Translations under genes and position numbers: made by a program
Assembly: GCA_012845835.1 (NCBI GenBank)
Contig: JABAKD010000028.1
Coordinates: forward strand, 5,812,796-5,876,795
Origin: Undaria pinnatifida
Taxonomy: Eukaryota > Sar > Phaeophyceae > Laminariales > Alariaceae
Reading direction: 5' to 3'
Length of the DNA: 64,000 bases
The notes under the pieces: generated by a model
What the model was told of the DNA's origin: nothing
What the model saw: only the letters and a program-made list of their open reading frames with translations
The model's database searches: none
In this document: piece after piece, positions 45,556 to 54,653 of the stretch
Layout: each line of letters opens with the position of its first letter
Numbering within the stretch: position 1 is the stretch's first letter

Positions 45556-46035
45556 GGATATCGTCGCGGACAACCGTGGAGAATGCCGATGATATTACCG
45601 CGAACATAGGCACGGGTATTGCTACGGATAATGCCACGGACATTGCCGCGGACACTGCGGTGGACGTTTCCCGTGGACATTGTCGCGGACATTGCCGCGG
45701 ATAGTGCCGCCGGTAACTACGGACTTTGCCGTGGAAATTGCGACGGACACTGCCTCGGACAACCGTGGACATGGCCTTTGGAAATAGCCGCGGTCAGTAC
45801 AGCCGACAACAGCGAATATTGCCACGGACAATCGCAGTTATTGCCACAGATATTGTCCTGAACATTACCGCCGACATCGCCGCGGACAGTGTCCGTGAAC
45901 ATCGCAGCGAACGTTGCCGTGGACACCCATGCAAAGTTGCCGCGGTCTTGAAAATTCCCGCGGTTATCTGCGACAAGTAAAATAATATACATCCTTCGAC
46001 CAAACTTAAAGTGGTCATGGAACGATATCTCAGCT
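45556..46035 (+). repeat. Fold-back element FB-1, right arm and end
   Basis: GGATAATGCCACGGACATTG, CGCGGACATTGCCGCGGATA and similar units are inverted relative to the left arm. The end (CGCGGTTATCTGCGACAAG, TACATCCTTCGACCAAA, CTTAAAGTGGTCATGG) is matched in FB-2 by CGCGGTTATCCGCAAAAACG, TACATCCCTCGACAAAG and TTAAAGCAATCATG. Confidence 0.85.
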
Positions 46036-46229
46036 TGGGTTAATGTATCCTCAAAACCCTTGCAGGTATACTGCTAGAAGTCTTATATGTCTCACGTCGG
46101 AACATCCTGCGAAGTCCCTTCCAAGCAGTCGAGGTAAGGAAGAACCTAGACGGCCGCAAAATTTGCGCGGTCGCAGCCATGATAGAGTACCAAACGGAGG
46201 CGGAATCCATGCACCGGCCACTGACATAG

Positions 46230-46625
46230 AGATCGAGATTCTGGTTGCCGAGTGTTATAGAATGCGGGAATATGATATACGTGGCGTTAACGCCGGCGCA
46301 GATGACTACCAACCTCCAGATTCATTTGCGGGCGGCGGGCACGGAGGACATGAAGCCGTACACCGCGTGCTCTTCCGGTCGGGAGGGACGGCGAGCCATT
46401 AGATGGACCGTGGCAATTTTACGGAGTACGTGGGGTGACAGTCTGCAACCGTGGCACACACAAACACATAGAGTTAACAGCCTCCGCCGACGTGGCGGGG
46501 GTGAAGCGTTCTCGCCGAACGGCGTTCATAGGGGCGGACGCCCTGCAGCTGTCCGCAAAGATTGCATGTTCGTACACAGCATGCGCACGGGACTATCAAA
46601 GCCGAATCTACTTGGGGTCAAGGTA
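46230..46625 (+). pseudogene. Tyrosine recombinase relic 2
   Basis: In shifting plus frames this encodes YVALTPAQMTTNLQIHLRAA, then a damaged H-x-x-R box (YTACSSG in one frame, RVLFRSGGTASH in another). MDRGNFTEYVG follows, then VTASADVAGVKRSRRTAFIG and ADALQLSAKIACSYTACARD. The order LTPxQMxxxLxxHLRAAG - HSFRxGGxASH - EYVGW - tyrosine region fits the C-terminal half of a DIRS/Crypton-type tyrosine recombinase, as in 19236-19604. At least two frameshifts and the lost catalytic box make it dead. It follows FB-1 by about 200 bp in the same orientation. The N-terminal half and any partner RT were not found. Confidence 0.6.
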
Positions 46626-46629
46626 CTAT

Positions 46630-47190
46630 AGACGTTTGCGAATCATAAGGATGACAAGAAACCTGAAGGAAGGATGCCAAGAAGAGACAAATAAACTGCG
46701 CCCTGAGAGAAGGCCAGAGAGGCAACAAGAATGGGCGTGATCTCATGCCGCAGCAGAGAGGTCTCATTAGTCCCAAACTACATACGAGTTAAAGCGTAGG
46801 CGAAATGTTACAGCAGTTATCTTAAAGCAAAACACCGGGGACGGAAGAAGCCCGTCCCCGGGATGAAACAAAAGCCTGATAGCTGCACAGAAAAATCAAA
46901 ACGATCCCACTTGCTTCGTCGACTCCCGTGCAGCAGCCAGAGAGAGTAGGAAGCGGTTAGGGAAAACAGACCATCCCGCCCGCCCATCATTGTGCGCGAG
47001 ACACGCCGACAACGACATCACTTTTCTTACGTAGTGTTTATTTTACCGGGGTAACTACTACTTTTGACGAGGTGTCGCGTTGATTACCATCGAATCAACG
47101 CGGGGGTAGTAGCCCTGGGTGAGAGTCTCCGGCTGATCGCAGCAGAGAGGCCTCATTGATTCCGAACTACATACGAGTTAAAGCGTCTTA
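46630..47190. other. No gene recognised
   Basis: Contains a short local repeat: GCAGCAGAGAGG-CTCATT and AACTACATACGAGTTAAAGC at about 46750-46795 and again at 47140-47185. Confidence 0.5.
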
Positions 47191-47194
47191 ACAT

Positions 47195-47375
47195 GTCACA
47201 GTTGTACGCTGCTAGAATTGTTATACGTCTCACGTCAATTAATTTTTGACACGTGCTCAGATCGCACTTAGTAATTTACTTCAACCACTAATTGCTGCGT
47301 AAGTACATAGTAGTTAATTCATTTTACGTTCAATTGTCTGTTGGTACCCTATACGTAAGTTTAGACACGTATGCA
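47195..47375 (+). repeat. Dispersed repeat W, copy 1
   Basis: Matches 61925-62100: ACGTCTCACGTCAATT, TTAGTA-TTT-CT-CAA, CATTCAATT/CGTTCAATTG and ACG-AAGTTTAGACACG. About 180 bp, same orientation. In both places it lies about 1 kb 3' of a fold-back element (FB-1, FB-2). A short related piece (GTATACTGCTAGAAGTCTTA) also lies at about 46068. Confidence 0.7.
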
Positions 47376-47479
47376 TAACAAGTTGTACCCACCACGCATG
47401 TGCACAGCAGGGCTTAAATTAGTGCTCCGGGGCGTCTCTTGCACGCAACAGGCGACGCAAGGTGGGTCGCACGCCGCAG

Positions 47480-47875
47480 GCGCGCAATCCTCCCGCAGGG
47501 TCTGCCCGAGGACCCCCGGGAGGGCCCCCGGACGGGGTCCCGGACGGCCGCCGGAGGCGAAAAAAATGCAAAATATGCGCGAATGTACGCCTTATACCAA
47601 AGTAATGAACTGCGTTTAAACGCCTGCCGAACCTCGAAAAGGCGTCATCTGGTTGCCTTAGGATGTCGTCCCCGGAGGGCCCCCCTGAGCGGGGCCCGAA
47701 AGGTCTCAGGAGGGCCCCCGGAAGTTCCTGGGAGGGCCCCCGGATGGCAGTCGAAGGCGACACAATTACGATATATGCGCGAATACGCGCCTGAAAACCA
47801 AGGAACGAACTGTTTTAAACGCGTCCCGAAGCTCGAATGGCGTTTATTAGGATGCCTTGGGATGTCCTAAAGCAG
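47480..47875 (+). repeat. GC-rich tandem pair with GGAGGGCCCCCGG boxes
   Basis: Two units with an offset of about 203 bp share ATATGCGCGAAT, GTTTAAACGC, GGATGCC/GGTTGCCTTAGGATGTC. Each is preceded by repeated GGGAGGGCCCCCGG boxes, five or more in all, each a near-palindrome around GGGCCC. Confidence 0.8.
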
Positions 47876-47879
47876 AAAC

Positions 47880-48290
47880 GAGCTGGTCACACCTACACTT
47901 CTGAAGTCAGGAGCATCGCTGCACCCAGGTCAAGCGATGAAACAGAAACATACTAATCATTCGCCATTATCAGCCATAGTCGGTGATCGGTGACGTTCCC
48001 AATGCCCACAGTGTCTGTGTCGTTTCCACTGTTCCATGTTGCCGCTCGAGTAGCACATCAGCAACGCAGCAAACCTGGCGATAAGCCAGCATATAGCCGA
48101 AGACATCACACCAGAAAAACGCATGACAAAACACCTTCCCGCCTTACCTTTCTTCGTGCTGCACGTAATCTTCCTGGCCGGTGAAACCCGGCATGACAGG
48201 CTACCTGCTCTAAATAGTACCTTTTTTTTCCAGTGCAACGCTAGTTTCGCCCTATAGTGCATCAGTACAGCGATACTACAGTATTATCTT
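47880..48290. other. No gene recognised
   Basis: Short frames only. Confidence 0.4.
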
Positions 48291-48294
48291 ACGC

Positions 48295-48830
48295 TCCCGC
48301 CGATCATTCAATGTAAGTATTGGGTTGGATGAGGCCTCCTGCCCCGAGGCAGGTTGTCCTCGCCCGGGATAAACTCCGTGCTACGTGCGCCCTCAGCGCG
48401 GTGCCCGCCCCTGGGATTGAAATGACCGTGCAGAAAAGACAACCAAGCTTATAGGGCGGGTGTGAAGGTCTGACTTTTTCCTGTCCCTATTTTCCTCGTC
48501 TCGCAAGGAAGCTAGGCTTGAACGAAGTGACTTGGCGATGCGTTCATTCTTCTAGTGATTCGCAACAAATGCTGGAACCCGCTTTTGTCCCAAATATGGA
48601 TCCGTCTCATTGGGTGGCCATTTTACTACAATATTATCTTACGCTGCCGCCGATCATCATCGTAAGTATTGGGTTGGATAAGGCCTCCTGCCCCGGTCGG
48701 TGCTTCTACCCAAACTTCTTTGTTGTGGTATTTTTGTTGCCGTTTGCCACCTATCGGGGGGCTCCGTGGTCTCACCCAAACTTGCTTATGTGCTGGTGTA
48801 CTTTACGCGTAATTCGGCGTGCATGTGGGT
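48295..48830 (+). repeat. A-B-A' repeat unit, second locus
   Basis: Repeat A (AAGTATTGGGTTGGATGAGG, CCTCCTGCCCCG) occurs at about 48299-48360 and again at 48650-48710. Between them lies a diverged repeat B (CTGACTTTTTCCTG, CGATGCGTTCATTC, AACAAATGCTGGAACC, TTTTGTCCCAAATATGG). This reproduces the A-B-A' order of 18737-19165. No recombinase frame was found with it, so it looks like a second, partial copy of the same element. Confidence 0.7.
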
Positions 48831-48834
48831 GAAC

Positions 48835-49715
48835 TAATTAAACGACCGACGGCAGCGCCAACCCGTTCCCTGTCCCGCAGTCGTGTCTCTGCTGTCTGTT
48901 CCACGCTTGGGGGCTATGTACACTTGATCAATCAGATGCAGTGCACGGCTAACGTCCCCGTCTTCCACTCTCCGCTCTTCGTGATCACTCCTGCTTCCGT
49001 ACGCCCCAACGACTTGCTCACAATACCTCCTACACGAAGGAGTGCATATGAACGTGGTCGGACACCTCGCCGCTCGCAGGTGCCTCAGCTATGTCATGTG
49101 ATTTTTCACATCAACTAGTGCTGGCGGGCGCCGCTGGTCCTCGATATTTCGCGTATAATGGACACCATGAGTGATTCCGCGCATACGCATTTAATGAAGG
49201 TTTGCCCTTTTCCCTCGAAAGCATCCTGGAGTTTCAGGGTGATATCTCGGTTAGACCGGTCTTCTGCCGATATATGGGCAACAGTTATATAGACGCTGAC
49301 CCCGCTTCACTAGGAATGACCAAGTCGTGTCGCGCAACGGGTGGCCAGCCGGACCCATCTAGTCTCAAACGTTCGCGTGCCTAGACAGTGAAACCGCCGG
49401 ACACCTGCTCCCAATAACCCCGAAGTCTCACGGCGAAGCACGGCACCTTTCTCGACATATACCGGCGCGGTACACCTTCCTCGACATATACAGGCGCTGT
49501 CCAAGTAAAAATTTGATATCTCCACAATAATTATATTGCATAGCGCATGACATGGATTGGTCCATTACAATACGTCGGTTATCGGTAGCATATTTCGTAT
49601 TAGCTGGGCCCGTTGCCTAAATTCGACGCTGCTACGGGCGCTTTTTACCTATCGGTGCTGTTGTGCTACCAGGAACACCTGTTTGATGATGTCCTGGCTC
49701 TTACCGATACTGTTC
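48835..49715. other. No gene recognised
   Basis: Short frames only. TCTCGACATATACCGGCGC and CCTCGACATATACAGGCGC form a local pair near 49453-49497. Confidence 0.4.
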
Positions 49716-49721
49716 TTGCGC

Positions 49722-50177
49722 TCATAGTGATGAGTTAAGAGCCCCGTGCTGACAGGATATTGTTGCGGCTGTCGGTAACGTGACATCGGCACTTGATGCG
49801 TGACCCATTTCACCGGCAGTACCTGGTGAATCATAGCATATAATCATCGAATCCCTGGAATACACCTGCGTCACCCATGGGTTCTGTTTGTAAACCCGTC
49901 CCGCAGTATAGGTGCCGTTATTGCTTTGCGGTGCTCCTGCGGCTGCTACATGTGCCCCTTGATGCTGCGTGCAGCCTTTTTGAGCTCGCCGCAGCCCTCT
50001 ATCGCTGCGGCTGCTGCTACCGCCGCCGGCTGTTGCTGGAGTTGCGGGAATAATCGCTGCCGGTGCTACTGTAGGAAAACGTAGGGCAGGCACAGCTGTT
50101 TCAGCCGTAGTTTCTTCCGTCGTGTTCGGCGTTGGTTTGCGATGGGACATATAGTTCGTGCAGGACACTTTGTCCAC
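49722..50177 (-). CDS. Candidate exon, Ser/Thr/Ala-rich protein of unknown function
   Basis: An open minus frame of about 150 codons. The first ATG is at about 50150; the upstream codon GTG at 50177 is preceded by a T-rich run ending in AAG, a good-looking splice acceptor. So this may be an internal exon starting near 50178 or a first exon starting at the ATG. The product begins MSHRKPTPNTTEET, is rich in Ala, Thr, Ser and Pro up to residue about 60, then has SSSRSDRGLRRAQKGC and a more ordered tail (WVTQVYSRDSMIICYDSPG). No domain is recognised. It could equally be non-coding CTG/CGG-rich sequence. Confidence 0.25.
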   Translation of the reverse strand: MDKVSCTNYMSHRKPTPNTTEETTAETAVPALRFPTVAPAAIIPATPATAGGGSSSRSDRGLRRAQKGCTQHQGAHVAAAGAPQSNNGTYTAGRVYKQNPWVTQVYSRDSMIICYDSPGTAGEMGHASSADVTLPTAATISCQHGALNSSL

Positions 50178-50179
50178 CT

Positions 50180-50830
50180 TAAAAAAAAATACCGCATAAA
50201 TATTCTTGTAAGCGCCGCGGAAAGCGTCGTCGAAGAATAAAGAAATGTGCCTGAAACAAAAAATGGCTATTATTTCGCCTTGTTTGTGTTTCTTTGAAAC
50301 ATTTTTGTATTATTACCGAATAATAAGTGTAACCGTTTCCTCACAAAACCAAATCGGCGACGACGGCGAAAAGCTAAACAAAATAACAAACAAACCTATG
50401 ATACGTGCGTTGAGTGTCATAACACAAAACGTGCCTAACGAAACATTACGTATGGCAGATACCGAAGAAAGCCTCTTTTATATTGTTTCGGCTACCGCGG
50501 CGAATAGAAAATGGTGCCTAAAAAGGAACAAAATCCTACGGCGAACAGCAAAAGGTTCCACATTTTTTGTTTTCGACAATAACAGCGAATGGGAAACGGG
50601 GCCTGAAAAATGTTCAACGATATATGGCCACAATTGGACAAAAGGTGCTTCAAAGAATATGTCGCCTACGCACGGTGATTTAAAAAGAAGACCCCTCAAA
50701 GCAAAACATGCCTTCGGCGAAAAATCCCCACAAAAAAACAGTAGCCGGCGGAGAAAATTATGGCCCCAGCATTCGTTTTTGGGCCGGCGGCGAAAAAACG
50801 GCGCAATAAAAAGTTTCGCCGGCGGCGAAA
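50180..50830. repeat. Degenerate GGCGAAAA/ACAAA-rich sequence
   Basis: Loosely repeated words (CGGCGAAAA, GCCGGCGGCGAAAA, CCTAA/CCTGAAACAAAA) fill this stretch, especially 50715-50835. A plus frame of 222 codons (50245-50913) crosses it and runs into the 211-bp duplication. Its Lys/Arg-rich composition follows from the repeat, and no domain is seen. Confidence 0.45.
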
Positions 50831-50833
50831 AAT

Positions 50834-51253
50834 GTTGCGCGCCCAAAATCACTGGTTGCGCTGAGCGCAACAAGCCTTGCATCGACTATTGCACAAAACG
50901 GTTAGTATGTTGACCCAATTGTTGCCCCAACGCAACAGCGCAACAACAGCTATTCATTGCCCTGGTGCACAGGCACGTAGCTACTGTAGACCAACTTGCA
51001 AGGTCGAGCATTGGTTATAGTAGTACCCAATCACCGAAGAATTTGTTGCGCGCCCAAAATCACTGGTTGCGCTGAGCGCAACAAGCCTTGCATCGACTAT
51101 TGCACAAAACGGTTAGTATGTTGACCCAATTGTTGCCCCAACGCAACAGCGCAACAACAGCTATTCATTGCCCTGGTGCACAGGCACGTAGCTACTGTAG
51201 ACCAACTTGCAAGGTCGAGCATTGGTTATAGTAGTACCCAATCACCGAAGAAT
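50834..51253 (+). repeat. Perfect 211-bp tandem duplication
   Basis: GTTGCGCGCCCAAAATCACT starts at 50834 and 51045; both copies end in CAATCACCGAAGAAT. By eye the two copies are identical over the whole length, separated by two or three bases. Each has the hairpin GTTGCGC-TGA-GCGCAAC and several GCGCAACA words. Confidence 0.95.
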
Positions 51254-51339
51254 ATGATCTTCCCCATGAAAATACCATGACACTCTGTTCTGTATGTATG
51301 GTCTATACAGTAGTTCCTTCACATATATTTAAAAAACAA

Positions 51340-51605
51340 AAAAATAACACTTGAGCTGTGTGTGTGAGATCGACCGAAAAGGAATTTGATCAAGATCGAA
51401 ACTCAGCTTTGCAAGCTGCGAATGATACTTCGATCGCGTGTCACGGGGTGTGTATGCCGTCGTGAAGGATACAGGTCGGTGACTCCCCTGCTAATGCCAC
51501 GGTCAACAGGACTGACACGCTCAACCTTGTTCTGCTCACGGAAACTGCATAACCCGCATTGAGCGGGGTAAAATCAGACATATGTGGAATTCAGTATGCA
51601 TGAAA
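51340..51605 (-). repeat. R1 dispersed repeat, inverted diverged copy
   Basis: The reverse complement matches 57-345 closely (GAATTCCACA, GCGGGTTATGCAGTTTCCG, GGGGAGTCACCGACCTG, CGATCGAAGTATCATTCGC). This pair seems to form a subfamily distinct from the C-rich R1 copies. Confidence 0.8.
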
Positions 51606-51609
51606 AAAT

Positions 51610-52010
51610 AAGTGTTGCTGTGTGAGTACACTTTGGAGTGTAGGTAAGTTCCTGTGTACTCCCTGTATATGTGGGAGGCCAGCGGATGTCAAGCCCAGGC
51701 CTGATGCTCGGGCTGTTAGTGCTGTCGGGTCATGGTGGAACGTGCGGTGGACGTCGATCGCTAATGTTCCGAAGTGACCTCTCTTATGCACTTGATGCAA
51801 TGCAAAGGCACACTCACACACCTGTATTGGTCGAATGAAGACCGACGAGTGAGATCTGGCGTTCTGCATCAGGCGTCGGGCGGTGCGCACTTGATCCTAA
51901 AGCTCTTCTAACGCCCATCTCACACACTACCAGGGAATGCACAAACTAAAGCGTGGATCCGAAATGTGAGAAGTTATGATATCATGGTTCAATTTGTGGA
52001 ACCGCATTGC
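51610..52010. other. No gene recognised
   Basis: Short frames only. Confidence 0.4.
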
Positions 52011-52014
52011 ATCC

Positions 52015-53085
52015 ATAAGTTCGTTCAAACGCCCCACTTACAATCAAAATCGGCCAGAGTAATAAACACTTCTAAGCAATTGATATCACGTCATTATCTT
52101 TCTAGCCATCCATGACGTAGCTTTCATTCATCCCCCCTCCCCCCCTTCAACGCCCCCTCCTTCCCCACACCCCGCACGATCGCCTAGATCCAGCACCGCG
52201 CGTATAGCAAGCCCCTACATATATGATTAATACGCGCGATCGGAGGATTACACACAATGTTGCGAACATCAGTGTCGGCCAAATCCGTGATTTTAATATT
52301 ATATGTGACCTAAACCTCTTGAACACCCCCCCCCCCCCCACCCCCCCCCCCACCCTTCTTGTTTATTTTTTTTTTCCTCGCTTTCTCGTGCTTAAACGCC
52401 CCACCTACTATCAAAATCCGCCAGAGTAATAAACACTTCCACGCCCTGGTTATCGCCTCGTTATCGTTTCAGAGCCGTCCATGCCGCTGCTGCAATTCCC
52501 ACCCACCCCCGTCCCCAACGCCCTCTCCTTCCCCACCACCCGCACCATCGCCTAGACCTAGCACCACGCGTATAGCAAACCCCTACATCTATGCGACCTC
52601 AAGCCCTCCCCCCCCGCCCCCCTCCCCCCCCCCCACAATTCCCCCCCCCTCCCCCACAAGAAATATTTATAGTTTCCACGCACAAATAGACCTGCCCCAC
52701 CCGTCCCCTTCCCCCCCTTTCCCCCCCTTCCGCCCCCCTTTTGATCAAAATCAGGCCCCCACGTCCTTAAAAACCCCGCCCTCCCCTCACTGGATATTCG
52801 ACTTACAGGATTCACTTGATTAACTGATGCATTTCCTTCCACAGCTGTCAGATTTTGTCCCCCTCAGAAACGGGTTTTATAGTTTCCGCGAACAGACTAC
52901 CTAACATCACCCTGTTGACCATGATAGCTACACTGTAGTTGCAAGGGGAGTCGCCGACCTATATCCTTAATAAGGACACACAACCCGTAATACGCGCGAT
53001 CGGAGTATCACACAGCTTGCAAAGATGAGTTTCGACAAAATAATCGATCTCACAGCTGGAGTGTATTTTTATTTTTATAATATAT
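52015..53085 (+). repeat. R1 dispersed repeat with C-runs
   Basis: Starts GTTCAAACGCCCCAC and GAGTAATAAACACTT. C-runs lie at 52130-52145, 52325-52352 and 52605-52740, with CACCATCGCCTAGACCTAGC and CTTACAGGATTCACTTGAT between. It ends with GGGGAGTCGCCGACC, GCGATCGGAGTATCACAC and GATCTCACAGCTGGAGTG. Same order and strand bias as 27240-28745. Confidence 0.9.
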
Positions 53086-53089
53086 TTGG

Positions 53090-53775
53090 GTGGTACGTAT
53101 GTGAACTATGGAGCCACCAGTAGCAATAATTACTGGTGCGTGATATGAGTTGTTATTGTATGATACACGTAAGAACAGTTGCTCGTGTGCCACATACATC
53201 GTCATCATATCTGGTACAATAAGAAACGGAATATACACATTTGCATGTAGTCTTTGCTCTCATACGCACGTAGTGGGAGACTGAAGCATGGTGGGTCAGT
53301 ATGTACGGCATAGCCGCGTGAGTGTATAATGTGGTACGATAGAAATATCCCAGTATAGGACGAGAGCGCTCGTCGCTATTATGATTCGGGAACTAGGCGA
53401 GCTTGGGGGAGGGGGGGGCTCTCTTGGTCACTTCCCACTTTCCACGTCCACTTCCAACTTCAAATTTCCCCCTCCTCCTCCCATCATCCTCTCCGGGGGA
53501 GGCAATAATAATATACATTTTCAACGCCTCTAACCCATGCACAGGTTTTCCGAACACCAAATGCCAGACCCCTGCACTCCTACAGATGATTGCTCTTGCG
53601 CAAATGCTGAATGATTGAGGGTGTGTGTCGCCGCAGCGAAAAGTGGCCTTGAATGCAGTGTGATACATTGTATGCAGTACTGCGATTTTGCGAAGTGTAG
53701 GATTGTTCGCAGCAGCAGTATTGTAGTATGCCACTAGCCACGATGTGTGGGATGTTTCAACATCGTAAGCCACCT
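53090..53775. other. No gene recognised
   Basis: Short frames only. Confidence 0.4.
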
Positions 53776-53779
53776 GACG

Positions 53780-54300
53780 CAGCCTAACGCGTGGCCATCT
53801 CGCGTACGGAAACCACCTTTCTTTCAAGGCGAGCTGCGAGTTGGTGTCACACCTGGCCATCGTTCCGTCGCATTTTGCCTGCCATATACACGATTCGTTT
53901 GATAAGAAATGGATTGAAGGTCGACCTCTGTACACGAGCTCTAGTCACTTACCTCCAAAAGATAGCGTTGACCACGCAACCAAAAACGAAAATTTCCACC
54001 CAGAGTTGAATGGCACGCGAGTCCTCAAGAACGTTTTCATGCAGCAGCTCCCGAATTATTGTCAGAGCCGCTTCAAGCGACGCGTCAAGTGGGAATGACA
54101 CGGTTGACAAGCGTCAAACAAAAATGGTAAACGCGGGTATTGCAGACGCACACGCCGTTGGCGTACGGCCACCGGGGGTTCTCGGTACAAGGCGAGGGAC
54201 TGAAGTTTCCACATGTCACCGTTCACAAGAGACGAAAAACGTCATCTAAGAACTTGAAGATTGACATTGCGGCCAGCCTGTCTGTGTGGATTCCCGGGAA
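53780..54300 (-). pseudogene. Family V relic 1 with conserved splice donor
   Basis: About 520 bp similar to 63385-63995 in the same orientation (GTGGCCATCTCGCG, CGCATTTTGCCTG, AATGGCACGCGAG, GCAGCAGCTCC-GAATTAT, GACGCACACGCCGTTGGCG). On the minus strand TCTTTTGGAGGTAAGTGAC (53944-53962) has a consensus donor AG/GTAAGT, kept in the other copy. The deduced peptide before it (VPFNSGWKFSFLVAWST) parallels AIHFWMEISVFLCTANC in copy 2. Frames are broken here. Family unknown. Confidence 0.45.
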
Positions 54301-54304
54301 AGAG

Positions 54305-54650
54305 TGAACTTGGCCAAACATTTCGACGCATTTGTTTCGAACGCTACGCGCACAACTGTATGCTCATGTTGCGAGTAACGCAACATCCTCGACTTTTGCT
54401 CTATCGTATTTGGTCGTCCAGCTGGAACGGTGGTATCGGAGTGACACCCGCTGTATTGCACCACCTGCGGTTCGTGGTGGATACAAAAACCAAAGACTAC
54501 AAATGACAGATAATTGTGTATTTTATATATCGGTTCCTTGCCAGAAGTATCTCCACGGTTCCCTATTGAAGTGTCCCCCAAACCCAAATTCCATAAACCA
54601 GTGCCGTGACGCTCGGACCCGTAAATGCGTTACAACCTCCTTTTCCGGCA
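54305..54650. other. No gene recognised
   Basis: A minus frame (54246-54587) overlaps the end of family V and has no known motif. Confidence 0.35.
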
Positions 54651-54653
54651 AAT

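Noticed and set aside
44749..45975. CRISPR-like or minisatellite array coding for a repeat protein
   Set aside because: Arms are inverted, unit length is variable and both strands are open; a fold-back element explains it better.
50245..50913. 222-codon basic protein
   Set aside because: Runs through GGCGAAAA-type repeats and into the 211-bp duplication; no domain.
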